The notes below the pieces were generated by a model. The model was given only the letters and a program-made list of their open reading frames with translations, was not told the origin of the DNA and did not search any database. Positions 1 to 8,917 of a stretch of 64,000 nt of DNA are shown piece by piece. Source of the stretch: Microbacterium trichothecenolyticum (GTDB lineage: Bacteria > Actinomycetota > Actinomycetes > Actinomycetales > Microbacteriaceae); NCBI RefSeq assembly GCF_000956465.1, contig NZ_JYJA01000031.1, forward strand, positions 62,001-126,000, in the 5' to 3' direction. The position numbers and the translations under genes were made by a program. How positions within the stretch are numbered: the first letter of the stretch is position 1; each line of letters opens with the position of its first letter.

Positions 1-72
1 GCCTTCCACCCCGGTCGTTTACCCGCCTACGCTACCCGAGCAAGCCTCCGCTGCCGGGAGGACCGGCCGAGG

Positions 73-86
73 GGCATCCGGATGCC
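73..86. repeat. Perfect 14-bp palindrome GGCATCCGGATGCC
   Basis: The segment is self-complementary and belongs to the GGATGC/GCATCC hairpin family seen at several gene ends in this window. It may be the remnant of a terminator for a gene left of the window edge. No coding region can be supported in bases 1-120. Confidence 0.35.
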
Positions 87-123
87 GCGACACGCCATGA
101 GATCACCGAATCTGCGAGAAAGC

Positions 124-153
124 TTGACGCGGGTATCCCGCAGCCGCTAACGT
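124..153 (+). promoter_or_regulatory. Candidate sigma70-type promoter of the leader/GNAT operon
   Basis: A TTGACG -35 element (124-129) and a TAACGT -10 element (148-153) are separated by 18 bp. Transcription would start near 160, giving a 5' UTR that carries the strong Shine-Dalgarno at 177-185 and the small ORF at 192. It is the only good promoter-like pair ahead of the small genes and the acetyltransferase pair. Confidence 0.5.
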
Positions 154-191
154 AACTCTCTGCGTCTGAAGTCGAGAAAGGAGGTCCCCCG

Positions 192-311
192 ATGATGCTG
201 ATGACTCCAACCGGAATCGCCGCCCGTGATGGCGGAGCGATTCGTGCCGTCGCGTCGGGGACCGTCTCCTTCGGCGCTGTGCTGAGCGGCCGCTTCCCCG
301 CCGCCATCTGA
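192..311 (+). CDS. Small 39-residue ORF, candidate leader peptide or small protein
   Basis: A 39-codon ORF begins with ATG ATG CTG ATG and ends TGA at 309-311. It is preceded by AAAGGAGGT (177-185), an almost complete complement of the anti-Shine-Dalgarno, which is striking in a window where many genes look leaderless. The peptide is neutral to basic, has a hydrophobic C-terminal half, and resembles no family I recognise. Two short hairpins follow its stop directly, and the next gene starts at 487. This is consistent either with a translated small protein or with a regulatory upstream ORF controlling the downstream acetyltransferase genes. Function unknown; coding status rests on the ribosome binding site. 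Confidence 0.45.
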   Translation: MMLMTPTGIAARDGGAIRAVASGTVSFGAVLSGRFPAAI

Positions 312-345
312 TCCCCGCAGGGGACGAGTCTGCCCGTTTTCGGGC
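312..345 (+). other. Two adjacent short hairpins after the small ORF
   Basis: TCCCC-GCA-GGGGA (312-324) and GCCCG-TTTT-CGGGC (332-345) lie directly behind the stop codon of the 39-codon ORF. Neither is followed by a U-run, so a factor-independent terminator is not obvious. They could form attenuator-like structure in the leader of the downstream genes. The rest of 346-486 shows no feature I can name. Confidence 0.35.
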
Positions 346-486
346 GACGACCGTCTGCTGCGCCGCACCCGCTTCGCGGTGCTGAGCGCTCTCCCCCTGC
401 AACCACCTCCCGTCGTGCTGCGGCACGGCATCCCCCGCCTCCGGCGCCTGCCCGAGGCATCCCTTCCACAACCGGAAAGAACGCTC

Positions 487-741
487 ATGAATACTCTCCT
501 TGCGCCGCAGCGCCGCTCGGGCCTTCCCGATACGCTGCGGCTCCCGAGCCGCGACACCCGCACATCGCTCCTGGACCGCCTCGCCCTTCACCTGGGTGTG
601 CGGCTGCTGCTGTGGAGCACCCGCACGCCGCGGCTCGCGGACGACCGCCGCCGGCACGCTCAGACGTACCGGCATCAGGAGGCCACCGCGCAGCGTGAAC
701 GCGCCTACCTCCGCGAGGCCAGCCTCGCTCCCCGGCCGTGA
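487..741 (+). CDS. Small basic hypothetical protein (84 aa)
   Basis: The ORF starts at ATG 487 behind a GGAAAGAA Shine-Dalgarno-like stretch; an in-frame upstream ATG at 379 is rejected because it has no ribosome site. The protein is Arg-rich with one hydrophobic helix (LLDRLALHLGVRLLLW, about residues 28-43) that could be amphipathic or membrane-associated, followed by a charged, coil-like tail. I recall similar short proteins ahead of acetyltransferases in Microbacteriaceae, but no function is known to me. It lies between the leader ORF and the GNAT pair on the same strand and is probably co-transcribed with them. Confidence 0.55.
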   Translation: MNTLLAPQRRSGLPDTLRLPSRDTRTSLLDRLALHLGVRLLLWSTRTPRLADDRRRHAQTYRHQEATAQRERAYLREASLAPRP

Positions 742-818
742 CGGCCACCGGGTCCGCCGCCCGCATGCGGGCGGCGGACCCCCACCCCCGACCACACGAC
801 ATGCAAGGACGCACTGAC

Positions 819-1901
819 ATGACCACCCTCACGGGGCTCGAGTTCCGCCCCCTCGTCGTACCCGCCTCCATCGACGCACCGGATGCCGCCGACTTCGTGG
901 AGATGGTGCGCGTGCGCAACCTCATCTACCGCGAGATCTCCGGGCACGACGACCACGGGATCACCGCGGACGAGCTGCTCCCCCACTACCGGCCTTCCGA
1001 ATACGAGACCCGGCTCAGCTGGGTGATCGTCGACGACGGCGCGATCGTCGGCCGCGTCGGCCTCGACGTCCCGCACGAGGACGGCTCGACCGCCGCGTTC
1101 TGGCTCATCGAGCTGCTGCGCGAGACGTGGGGCCGTGGCATCGGATCCGCGGCCTACGAGCTCGTCGAGCGCACCGCCCGCGAACACGGTCGCACCGTGC
1201 TGCAGTCGTGGGCTGAGCACCCGGCCGCGCCCGGCCCGCAGCTCGCACCGCCCACCGGCTTCGGCGAGATCCCCGAGGACCACGTCGCCCGGTTCTACCT
1301 CCGGCACGGATACAGGCTCGAACAGGTCGAGCGCAACAGCGCCTTCGACCTGACGGGCTCATTCGCCGGCGTCGAGCGACTCCTCGCCGAGGCGCAGGCC
1401 GCATCGCCCGCCTACCGCGTCGTCCAGTGGTCTGCGCCGACCCCCGACGAGTACGTCGCCGGCTACGCCTGGATGAAGTCCCGCATGTCGACGGATGCCC
1501 CCGCCGCGGCCCTCGAATTCGACGAGGAGACGTGGGATGCTGCGCGCATCGCCGAGCACGACGGGCGATACACCTCGTCCGGGCGCACGATCCTGGTCAC
1601 GGCGGCACAGCACATCGAGACCGGTGAGCTGTGCGCGTTCAACGAGCTCGTGATCGGCAAGGATCACACCGAGGCGACGCACCAGGAGGACACCTTGGTC
1701 CTCAAGGAGCACCGCGGGCACAAGCTCGGAACGCTCGTGAAGTGCGCGGGGCTCCTGTCGTGGCGCGAGATCGCGCCGGACTCGAAGCGAGTCATCACCT
1801 ACAACGCAGAGGAGAACCGGCCGATGCTGGACATCAACGAGGCGATCGGCTTCGTGCCGATCGCGTACGAAGGTGCATGGAAGAAGGTGCTCGATGACTG
1901 A
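819..1901 (+). CDS. Double-GNAT acetyltransferase, paralogue 1 (360 aa)
   Basis: A protein with two tandem GNAT folds, expected to transfer an acyl group from acyl-CoA to an unidentified amine. The N-terminal domain has a GRGIG acetyl-CoA loop (about residues 105-109). The C-terminal domain has a second loop HRGHKLG (298-304) and a conserved NAEEN...DINE-IGF tail typical of double-GNAT actinobacterial proteins. ATG 819 is chosen because AAGGA lies 9 bp upstream; the longer frame from 738 would be a poor N-terminus. The gene overlaps its downstream paralogue by 8 bp (ATGACTGA), so the two are translationally coupled. Substrate cannot be told; this architecture includes mycothiol synthase-like and resistance-type enzymes. 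Confidence 0.85.
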   Translation: MTTLTGLEFRPLVVPASIDAPDAADFVEMVRVRNLIYREISGHDDHGITADELLPHYRPSEYETRLSWVIVDDGAIVGRVGLDVPHEDGSTAAFWLIELLRETWGRGIGSAAYELVERTAREHGRTVLQSWAEHPAAPGPQLAPPTGFGEIPEDHVARFYLRHGYRLEQVERNSAFDLTGSFAGVERLLAEAQAASPAYRVVQWSAPTPDEYVAGYAWMKSRMSTDAPAAALEFDEETWDAARIAEHDGRYTSSGRTILVTAAQHIETGELCAFNELVIGKDHTEATHQEDTLVLKEHRGHKLGTLVKCAGLLSWREIAPDSKRVITYNAEENRPMLDINEAIGFVPIAYEGAWKKVLDD

Positions 1902-2994
1902 CCTGGCCGAAACCGGCGTCGTGACCGTCCAGCGGATCGTCGTCCCCGAGACGGCGGACGCCCCGGATGCCCGCGTGTTCCTCGAGATGGTGCGGATCGA
2001 CAACGCGGTCTGCCTCGAGGACGCCGGACACGACTACCTGCACGAGGAGCCCGACGAGGTGCTCGGGTTCTGGCAGGACCAGACCGACTGGACGCAGCTC
2101 GGCTTCGCCGCACTGCGGGCTGACGAGGTGCTCGGGGCCGTGAAGCTCATGATCTCGAACGAGGCGGATGCCAGCACGATCGAGTTCGACCTGATGATCG
2201 ATCCGCCGCACCGCGGTCGTGGTCTCGAGGAGCGGCTCCTCGCCGAGGTCGAGCGGGAGGCGCGCGAGCGCGGCCTCGCCACGATCCAGACATGGACACT
2301 GCATCGACCGGATGCTGCGGGCCCGCGCCTTCAGCCCTCCACGGGTTGGGGCGCCGTCCCTGCCGACGACGCGCAGACGAAGTTCCAGCTGGCGAGCGGC
2401 TTCACGCTCGAGCAGGTGGAGCGCAACAGCGTGTTCGATCTGACCGGCGACCTCGCCCTCGTGCAGCGCATGCTCGCGGACGCCGTCGCGGTCGCGGGTG
2501 AGGAGTACCGGCAGATCCAGTGGACGTCGCCGACGCCGCCGGAGTACGTCGACGGGTTCGCCTACGCGCTGTCCCGCATGTCCACCGACGTGCCGGCCGG
2601 CGGCCTCGTCATCGACGAGCAGCACTGGGACGCGGCGCGGGTCGAGCGCCGCGATGCCCGTCTCAAGGCACAGGGGCTCACTGTCTCGGTCGCGGCCGTG
2701 CTCCACGTGCCGACGGGGCGGGTCGCCGCATACAACGAGCTCGTGATCGGCGAGGACCGCTCCGGCGCGACGCAGCAGTACGGCACGCTCGTCGTGAAAG
2801 AGCACCGCGGCCATCGCCTCGGAACGATCGTCAAGTGCGCGAACCTGCTGCGCTGGCGCGACCTGGTACCGGAGTCGCCGCGGGTCTCGACGTTCAACGC
2901 CGAGGAGAACCGCCACATGCTCGACATCAACGAGTCCATCGGCTTCGTGCCCGCCTCGTACGCCGGCGCATGGAAGAAGGTGCTCGAACTCTGA
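1894..2994 (+). CDS. Double-GNAT acetyltransferase, paralogue 2 (366 aa)
   Basis: A tandem paralogue of the preceding gene, with long shared stretches in the C-terminal half (LEQVERNS-FDLTG, FNELVIG/YNELVIG, KEHRGH-LGT, NAEEN). The N-terminal acetyl-CoA loop reads HRGRGLE, so the last Gly of the usual R/Q-x-x-G-x-G/A motif is replaced by Glu; the C-terminal loop HRGHRLG is intact. Start ATG 1894 sits 6 bp after AAGAAGG and overlaps the upstream stop. The pair arose by gene duplication and may form a heterodimer or act on related substrates. Substrate unknown. Confidence 0.85.
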   Translation: MTDLAETGVVTVQRIVVPETADAPDARVFLEMVRIDNAVCLEDAGHDYLHEEPDEVLGFWQDQTDWTQLGFAALRADEVLGAVKLMISNEADASTIEFDLMIDPPHRGRGLEERLLAEVEREARERGLATIQTWTLHRPDAAGPRLQPSTGWGAVPADDAQTKFQLASGFTLEQVERNSVFDLTGDLALVQRMLADAVAVAGEEYRQIQWTSPTPPEYVDGFAYALSRMSTDVPAGGLVIDEQHWDAARVERRDARLKAQGLTVSVAAVLHVPTGRVAAYNELVIGEDRSGATQQYGTLVVKEHRGHRLGTIVKCANLLRWRDLVPESPRVSTFNAEENRHMLDINESIGFVPASYAGAWKKVLEL

Positions 2995-2995
2995 T

Positions 2996-3013
2996 CTCCG
3001 GCGTCCGCCGGAG
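2996..3013. terminator. Bidirectional terminator hairpin between GNAT pair and mutM
   Basis: CTCCGGC-GTCC-GCCGGAG forms a 7-bp GC stem in the 24-bp gap between two convergent genes. There is no strong U-run, so termination efficiency is uncertain. Confidence 0.5.
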
Positions 3014-3018
3014 TCGAC

Positions 3019-3966
3019 TCAGTCGTGTGCCGTGCTCGGTTCGTCCACACCCGGGCGCGGCACTCGCTGGCAATGCGCACAGAAGTGACTCGAGCGATTC
3101 GTGAACGACACGCGCACGATCGGTCGGCCGCACCGGGGGCACGGCTCTCCGGTGCGGCCGTACGCGTTGAGCGAGTGGGCGAAGTACCCCGCTTGCCCAT
3201 TGACGTTGACGTACTGCGCGTCGAAACTGGTGCCGCCTTCTGCCAGCGCCTTATCGAGGACGTGGCGCACTTCGCCGAGCAGGCGGTTCACGGCGCGGGT
3301 CGGCAGAGCGCGGGCGGGCGTCTCGGGGTGTATGCGCGCGGCCCACAGCGACTCGTCGGCGTAGATGTTGCCGACTCCGCTGACGACCGTCTGGTCGAGC
3401 AGCACGCGCTTGATCGCCGAGTCCTTGCGCGCGAGGGCACGCCGGAACCCGGAATCCGAGAACGCCGGATCGAGAGGATCGCGTGCGATGTGCGCCACCT
3501 GCGCGGGGACGGATGCCTCGCCCCACCCGTGACCGCCGGGTGCGCCGTCGGGCGTGGCGATCAGGTCGTCGATCGCGAGCGAGCCGAACGTGCGCTGGTC
3601 GGCGAAGACGACCGAGAGCTCGCCGTGCGTCGGATGTGCGAGGTCGATGCGCACGCGCTCGTGCCGCTCAGCGGGGGCGCCCGGAGCACGCAAAAGCATC
3701 TGCCCGCTCATGCCGAGGTGGCCGATCACCGCCTCCTCGGAGGGAGTGCCATCAGCGTCCGACCGCAGCGGAAGCCACAGGAATTTGCCGCGCCGGGCGG
3801 CGGCGCTGACGACACGCCCGGTGAGCCGCGACTCGAAGTCGGAGCCGCCGCCGGTGTGTCGCGTCAGCGCGCGTTCGTCGAGCACGGTGACGCCCACCAC
3901 GAGCGCGCCGGTCACGGCAGGGGCGAGGCCGGCGCGGACGACCTCGACCTCGGGAAGCTCAGGCAC
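3019..3966 (-). CDS. mutM: Formamidopyrimidine-DNA glycosylase / AP lyase
   Basis: Removes 8-oxoguanine and formamidopyrimidines and nicks the abasic site in base-excision repair. The mature N-terminus PELPEVE carries the catalytic Pro2 and Glu3; Lys61 (RRGKFLW) matches the conserved lysine. The helix-two-turn-helix has GVGNIYADE, and the C-terminus ends in a zinc finger (CPRCG ... CAHCQ). At 315 residues it is slightly longer than the E. coli enzyme. GTG 3966 is chosen because processing requires Pro at position 2; the frame extends upstream but is a shadow of rnc. The start overlaps the rnc stop by 8 bp (GTGCCTGA), so the two are coupled, a common actinobacterial arrangement. Confidence 0.97.
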   Translation of the reverse strand: MPELPEVEVVRAGLAPAVTGALVVGVTVLDERALTRHTGGGSDFESRLTGRVVSAAARRGKFLWLPLRSDADGTPSEEAVIGHLGMSGQMLLRAPGAPAERHERVRIDLAHPTHGELSVVFADQRTFGSLAIDDLIATPDGAPGGHGWGEASVPAQVAHIARDPLDPAFSDSGFRRALARKDSAIKRVLLDQTVVSGVGNIYADESLWAARIHPETPARALPTRAVNRLLGEVRHVLDKALAEGGTSFDAQYVNVNGQAGYFAHSLNAYGRTGEPCPRCGRPIVRVSFTNRSSHFCAHCQRVPRPGVDEPSTAHD

Positions 3967-4660
3967 GCCCGCTGAGTGCGCGCCACGCCGTGAGCGCGGC
4001 CGCCATCTCGGCATGCTTCTTGCTCGTGCCCGCGCCCTCCGCCGAGAGTTCGCCCACCGTCACGGTCGCGGTGAAGCGCCGGTCATGGTCGGGTCCCGTC
4101 GAGGTGACTTCGTACGCGGGGGGCAGCAGCCCGGCGTGCGCGGCGAGCTCTTGCAGCGCCGTCTTCGGATCCATCGCCGCACCGTAGCGCTCCGGGTCCG
4201 CGAGCAGCGGCTCGACGAGCCGCAGCACGAGTCCGGTGGCGGCATCGGATCCGTTCGACAGGTATGTCGCCCCGAAGATCGCCTCCATGGTGTCGGCCAG
4301 GATCGAGTCCTTGTCGCGTCCGCCGGTGAGGATCTCGCCGCGGCCCAGCTTGAGGTGCGCACCCAGGCCGATGCCCCGGGCGATCTCGGCGAGAGCCACC
4401 GTCGAGACGACGCTGGCGCGCCGCTTCGCGAGTGCGCCCTCTTCGAGCTCGGGATGCCCGGTGAACAGACGCACCGTCACAGCCAGGCCGAGCACGGAGT
4501 CCCCGAGGAACTCGAGACGCTCGTTGTGCGGGACCTGTCCGTTCTCATACGCCCAGGAACGATGTGTCAGCGCCAGCGACAGAAGCTCGGGGTCGATATC
4601 GACTCCGAGCTTCTGTGTGAGGTCTGAGAGCGTGTTCCGCTCCGCTGCGACGTCTGTCAC
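3959..4660 (-). CDS. rnc: Ribonuclease III
   Basis: Double-strand-specific endoribonuclease that matures rRNA and processes some mRNAs. The RNase III signature NERLEFLGDSVL is at residues 46-57, the second acidic catalytic pair falls in the DTMEAIFGA segment, and a C-terminal double-stranded RNA binding domain follows (TALQELAA ... GTSKKHAEMAAA). The length of 233 residues is normal. The start is GTG 4660, 19 bp after rpmF. The gene lies in the conserved order DUF177-rpmF-rnc-mutM on the minus strand, pointing to an operon linking ribosome assembly with repair. Confidence 0.97.
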   Translation of the reverse strand: MTDVAAERNTLSDLTQKLGVDIDPELLSLALTHRSWAYENGQVPHNERLEFLGDSVLGLAVTVRLFTGHPELEEGALAKRRASVVSTVALAEIARGIGLGAHLKLGRGEILTGGRDKDSILADTMEAIFGATYLSNGSDAATGLVLRLVEPLLADPERYGAAMDPKTALQELAAHAGLLPPAYEVTSTGPDHDRRFTATVTVGELSAEGAGTSKKHAEMAAALTAWRALSGRA

Positions 4661-4679
4661 GTCAGACCGTGCGCGACGA

Positions 4680-4889
4680 TCAGACGTCGGCGACCTTGCG
4701 GCCCTTGTACTCGAGGAACAGCTCGGTGCCCTGCGAGTCCGTGACGACCTTCGCCTGGTGCGGACGGCTGTAGACGGTCTTGCCGTTCTCGACGGTCTTG
4801 ACGAGCGTGGGGGCCTCGGCCTTCCACTGCGCGCGACGCGAGCGAGTGTTGGAGCGGGAGACCTTCCGCTTCGGGGGGTTACCTGCCAT
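4680..4889 (-). CDS. rpmF: 50S ribosomal protein L32
   Basis: A 69-residue basic protein with the L32 hallmark [19 protein letters not shown] at the N-terminus. It contains no cysteines, so it is the zinc-free form. It sits directly after the DUF177 gene, as in most bacteria, with the start codon in a 33-bp gap that holds a purine-rich ribosome site (AAGAGAG). Confidence 0.96.
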   Translation of the reverse strand: MAGNPPKRKVSRSNTRSRRAQWKAEAPTLVKTVENGKTVYSRPHQAKVVTDSQGTELFLEYKGRKVADV

Positions 4890-4922
4890 GGCTAGCTCTC
4901 TTCTGTGTTCTCGACGCCGCTG

Positions 4923-5474
4923 TCAACCGCGGGGGCGCGGTGCATCGTCGTCGTGGCTCGTGGTGAAGTCCTGGAGCGCGGCCCATCGTGGATCGAGAGG
5001 CCCGCTCTGCGGCGTTCCGGCGTTCTCGGCCAGTCGCTCACCCGTGACCGGATCTAGTCCGGGGCAATCCGGCTGGCACACCGGCTGAAACGGAAGCGAC
5101 AGGACGACCGCTTCCCTGACCAGAGTTTCAAGATCCACGTGGTCGTCTTGAACCTCGAAGTCAGTTTCTTCCTCCCCAGGATACGCGAAAAGCTCCTGAA
5201 ACTCGACTTTGAGCCCTTCGGCGATGTCGATGAGGCAGCGACTGCAGATGCCGGCGTACTCGGTGTCGATTTCTCCGGACACGAGAATGCCCTCGTGCAC
5301 CGACTCGAGGCGCACGTCGATGACGACCGGCTCGCCCTCGGCGACCGAGACGAGTCCCTCGCCCCACTTCTCGGGAGCAGGGGCCTCGATGGTGTGCTCG
5401 CGCATCTCTCCGGAACGGTGGGCGATGTCTCGGATCGGGATGACGAACGGACCCGTCACATGCTTTCTGACCAC
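4923..5474 (-). CDS. DUF177 (YceD-family) protein
   Basis: A 183-residue member of the YceD/DUF177 family, linked to large ribosomal subunit / 23S rRNA accumulation and nearly always next to rpmF. Cysteine pairs CSRCL (middle) and CQPDC (C-terminal) could bind a metal and are usual for the family. The start is GTG 5474: TAGGCT lies exactly 6 bp upstream on the minus strand, so the mRNA is probably leaderless and this gene has its own promoter despite its place in the cluster. Confidence 0.9.
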   Translation of the reverse strand: MVRKHVTGPFVIPIRDIAHRSGEMREHTIEAPAPEKWGEGLVSVAEGEPVVIDVRLESVHEGILVSGEIDTEYAGICSRCLIDIAEGLKVEFQELFAYPGEEETDFEVQDDHVDLETLVREAVVLSLPFQPVCQPDCPGLDPVTGERLAENAGTPQSGPLDPRWAALQDFTTSHDDDAPRPRG

Positions 5475-5500
5475 GGTTCCAGCCTAGCCGCGGTTTCTGG

Positions 5501-5998
5501 TCAGATGCCGCGCGCGCCGGTGTCGAGGAATCGCGCCACGGCCGGCGGCACGAACGGCGACACGTCTCCCCCGAGCGACGCGACTTGCCGCACCAGCGAG
5601 CTCGAGACGAGGGCGTGCGCCGGATCGGGCAGCAGGAACACCGTCTCGACGTGCGCGAGGTGGCGGTTCACGATCGCCATCGGCGTCTCGTACGCCACAT
5701 CGACCTGCGACCGGATGCCCTTGACGAGCACGCCGGCCCCGACATCCGTCGCGTAGTCCACCAGCAGGCCCATGCTCCACGAGGCGACGATCACGTCGCC
5801 CTCGATCTCGGCCTCCGCGATCGACTGCTCGAGCAGCGACTGGCGCTGCGCGATGGGGAGCATCGCCTCCTTGCCGGGGTTGTGCACGACCAGCACATGA
5901 AGCTCGTCGTACAGCGAGGCGGCGCGCCGGATCACGTCGAGATGACCGAGGGTCGGCGGATCGAACGATCCCGGGACGACGGCGATCCGGCTGCTCAT
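5501..5998 (-). CDS. coaD: Phosphopantetheine adenylyltransferase
   Basis: Joins ATP and 4'-phosphopantetheine to give dephospho-CoA, the fourth step of CoA synthesis. The nucleotidyltransferase T/HxGH motif is TLGH (residues 16-19) within [13 protein letters not shown], and the ISSS/LVSSS motif (LVSSSLVR) is present near the C-terminus. Length 165 residues is standard. ATG 5998 is chosen over the long upstream frame, which is a shadow of recG. TAGGCT 7 bp upstream suggests a leaderless transcript. recG lies 41 bp upstream, matching the common actinobacterial recG-rsmD/coaD neighbourhood. Confidence 0.96.
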   Translation of the reverse strand: MSSRIAVVPGSFDPPTLGHLDVIRRAASLYDELHVLVVHNPGKEAMLPIAQRQSLLEQSIAEAEIEGDVIVASWSMGLLVDYATDVGAGVLVKGIRSQVDVAYETPMAIVNRHLAHVETVFLLPDPAHALVSSSLVRQVASLGGDVSPFVPPAVARFLDTGARGI

Positions 5999-6039
5999 GC
6001 GGTCCAGCCTAGTGGGCCGTCCCCAGGGCCTCCGACGCG

Positions 6040-8202
6040 TCAGTTCTTGGCGAGCGCCGCGCGCTCCGCCATGCCGACGTTGCGCTCGAGAGCGGCGGCG
6101 AGCCCGGGATGCCGCAGCAGTGCGGGATCCTCGGCGAGCAGCTTCTCGGCCGCCACCCGCGCTTCGGAGATGATGTCCGCGTCCTTCACGACCCGCAGCA
6201 GTCGCAGCGACGACCGTGCCCCGGACTGCGCATCGCCGAGCACATCGCCCTCGCCCCTCAGCTCGAGGTCGATCTCCGCAAGGGCGAAGCCGTCGAGGGT
6301 GGAGGCCACGGCTTCCACGCGCTCGCGGGCGGGGCTGCCGACCGGAGCCTCTGTCACGAGCAGGCAGAGCCCCGGGATTCCGCCGCGCCCCACGCGCCCG
6401 CGCAGCTGGTGCAGTTGCGACACGCCGAACCGATCGGCCTCGAGGATCGCCATCGTCGAGGCGTTCGGCACGTCGACGCCGACCTCGACCACGGTCGTCG
6501 CCACGAGCACATCGATGTCGCCACGGGCGAAGGCCTGCATGACCGCATCCTTCTCGTCCGACGGCATCTTGCCGTGGAGGACCTCGACGCGGATTTCCGA
6601 GAACGACGGATGCCGCGACAGCAGGTCGGCGACCTGGACGACGCCCCAGCGGGTCCGGCTCGCCTCGCCTCCCGTGTCGCCGGCGGGCTCGTCGGCGGTG
6701 TCGTCCTTGGTGAGCTTCTCGGCGTCGATGGCGGCGCACACGACGAACGCCTGCCGGCCCTGGGCGACCTCTTCGGCGACGCGCTCCCACACCCGCGCGA
6801 ACCAGCCCGGACGTTCGGCGAGCGGCGCGACGAAGGTCTCGATGCCCGCGCGGCCGGCGGGCATGGTGCGGATGGTCGACACGTCGAGATCGCCGAACAC
6901 CGTCATCGCCACAGTGCGCGGGATGGGCGTCGCGGTCAGCACGAGCGCATGGGGTGACGACCCCTTGGCGCGCAGCGACTCGCGCTGCTCCACGCCGAAG
7001 CGGTGCTGCTCGTCGACCACGACGAGACCGAGGTCGGCGAAGGTCGTGCTCTCGCTCAGGAGCGCGTGCGTCCCGACGACGATGAGCGCCTGTCCGGAGG
7101 CGGCGCGCAGCGCCGCCTTGCGGCGTTCGGCCGCCGGGAGCTGCCCGGTGAGGAGCGTGGGCATGAGCTCGGGGGCGAGCTTCGGCCCCAGCATCCGTGC
7201 GATCGACCGAACGTGCTGCGCGGCAAGGACTTCGGTCGGCGCGATCAGGGCGGACTGACCACCGGACTGCGCGACCTGGAGCATGGCGCGCAGCGCGACC
7301 AGCGTCTTGCCGGAGCCGACCTCGCCCTGGACGAGGCGGTTCATGGGCCAGTCGCCATGCAGGTCGCGCGCGACGTCGTCGCCGACCGTGATCTGGTCGG
7401 GGGTCCGTGGGAACGGCAGGCCCTCGTCGAATCGCTCGAGCAGCGTTCCCGGAGCACGCCTGGTCGCCGACAGCGCACGGACGAACTGCCGCTGCTGCAG
7501 GAGCGCGACCTGCAGGACGAAGGCCTCCTGCATGCGCAGCGTGGCGCGCGCGGGGTCGATCTGCTCGAAGTCGGTGGGGCGGTGGATGTGTTCGATGGCG
7601 GACCGGGCCTCTATGAGTCCGTGCCGTGCGCGCAGCTCGTCGGTGAGCGGCTCGGGCACCTCGCCGAGTCCGTCGAGGACGAGTTCGACGATCTTCTGCA
7701 GCTGCCAGCTCGCGACCGTGCTCGTCGCCGGGTAGATCGGGATGGGCAGATTGGCGTTCGCCTGCACCTTCAGCCTCGCCGTGTCGGCATCTTCGAACAG
7801 CTCGTAGTCGGGGTGGGCGAGCTGCTGGACACCCTTGTAGATGCCCACCTTGCCCGCGAAGATCCCCTGCCTGCCCGGCTGCAGGTCACGCACGCGCCAC
7901 GACTGGTTGAAGAACGTCAGCGACATCTCGCCGTTGCCGTCGCTGATCACGACCTCGAGCAGCGACCCGTTCCGGTTCTTCATGCGCCGCTCGCTGACGC
8001 GGCGAACCTCGGCGACGATGGTCACCGGCTCGCCGAGCGGCAGTGTCGAGATCGGCGTCAGCTCGCCGTGGCGCGCGTAGCGGCGGGGATAGTGGACCAG
8101 CAGATCGCCGACGGTCGTCATGCCGAATGCGCGCTCGAGGGCCGCCGCGGTCTTTCCGCCGATCGCGCCGCCGAGGCTCGAGTCGAGGGTGAAGGAGGCC
8201 AC
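6040..8202 (-). CDS. recG: ATP-dependent DNA helicase RecG
   Basis: Branch-migrating helicase acting on stalled replication forks and recombination intermediates. Visible are the N-terminal wedge/OB region, Walker A GEVGSGKT, the DEQH-type box [10 protein letters not shown], the TATPIPRT motif III, and the C-terminal helicase motif QLRGRVGR. Length of 720 residues fits the family. The start is GTG 8202: TAGACT lies 6 bp upstream, so translation is probably leaderless. The gene is followed by coaD. Confidence 0.97.
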   Translation of the reverse strand: MASFTLDSSLGGAIGGKTAAALERAFGMTTVGDLLVHYPRRYARHGELTPISTLPLGEPVTIVAEVRRVSERRMKNRNGSLLEVVISDGNGEMSLTFFNQSWRVRDLQPGRQGIFAGKVGIYKGVQQLAHPDYELFEDADTARLKVQANANLPIPIYPATSTVASWQLQKIVELVLDGLGEVPEPLTDELRARHGLIEARSAIEHIHRPTDFEQIDPARATLRMQEAFVLQVALLQQRQFVRALSATRRAPGTLLERFDEGLPFPRTPDQITVGDDVARDLHGDWPMNRLVQGEVGSGKTLVALRAMLQVAQSGGQSALIAPTEVLAAQHVRSIARMLGPKLAPELMPTLLTGQLPAAERRKAALRAASGQALIVVGTHALLSESTTFADLGLVVVDEQHRFGVEQRESLRAKGSSPHALVLTATPIPRTVAMTVFGDLDVSTIRTMPAGRAGIETFVAPLAERPGWFARVWERVAEEVAQGRQAFVVCAAIDAEKLTKDDTADEPAGDTGGEASRTRWGVVQVADLLSRHPSFSEIRVEVLHGKMPSDEKDAVMQAFARGDIDVLVATTVVEVGVDVPNASTMAILEADRFGVSQLHQLRGRVGRGGIPGLCLLVTEAPVGSPARERVEAVASTLDGFALAEIDLELRGEGDVLGDAQSGARSSLRLLRVVKDADIISEARVAAEKLLAEDPALLRHPGLAAALERNVGMAERAALAKN

Positions 8203-8239
8203 GCCACGAGTCTAGGAGCGACCGGCGACGTCCCGTGCG

Positions 8240-8827
8240 CTAGCCGAAGATGGACTCCACGATCTCGGAGAGGAACGCGCGCCCGTTGCGGTTCACCGTG
8301 GAGAGGTAGATCCAGACCCCGTCGCGCGCGACGATCATCTCCTCGGTGTCGGTCCCCTGTCCGGGGAGCACGCAGAACTCCGCACCGAAGTCATCCGACA
8401 CCTGGCATGTGTAGCCCTGTGCGGGGAGGTCGGCGACCGCGGCGGTGACGGCCTCCGCCGTCGCGATGCTGATGAGCAGCAGCATTCCGGTCGCATCGCC
8501 GACGATCCAGTCACAGCCCAGCGCGAGCGTCGCGCCATCGGGAGCCGGCCGCACGAAGCCCTCACCGTTGCTCTGCAGCGTCATGTCACCGACCGCCGCC
8601 TGCCACGTCGCGGGCGTCGCGAGGTTGTTGCAGTCGGTCGGCAGCGCGACCGGTGCGGGCTCGGTCGGCGTCGGTGTCGACGACGGGCTCGGAGACGCCG
8701 AAGGCGATGCCGAAGTCGTCGGCGACGTCGTCGGAGATCCGCCGCCGCTCGCGCATCCCGCGAGCACGAATGCAGCCGCGACGAACGCGATCACCGCCGA
8801 TGAAACCCCGGTCCCGCTGCGATTCAT
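8240..8827 (-). CDS. Putative lipoprotein (195 aa)
   Basis: A secreted lipoprotein of unknown function. The N-terminus has a signal peptide ending in the lipobox LAGC, followed by a Ser/Thr/Pro-rich linker of about 30 residues and a globular domain with four cysteines that could form two disulfides. Two starts are possible, ATG 8827 (GGGGGT just upstream) and ATG 8839; the shorter is listed. A TATGAT hexamer near 8864-8869 is a plausible -10. The gene precedes recG by 37 bp but recG has its own -10, so shared expression is unclear. Confidence 0.75.
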   Translation of the reverse strand: MNRSGTGVSSAVIAFVAAAFVLAGCASGGGSPTTSPTTSASPSASPSPSSTPTPTEPAPVALPTDCNNLATPATWQAAVGDMTLQSNGEGFVRPAPDGATLALGCDWIVGDATGMLLLISIATAEAVTAAVADLPAQGYTCQVSDDFGAEFCVLPGQGTDTEEMIVARDGVWIYLSTVNRNGRAFLSEIVESIFG

Positions 8828-8917
8828 CTCGACCCCCATCGATTCCGGGCTCCCCCACTCGCGATCATAGGGGCGCGCACGACCGGGCCGCATGGGGCGG
8901 GCCGATATCGTGGGAGG

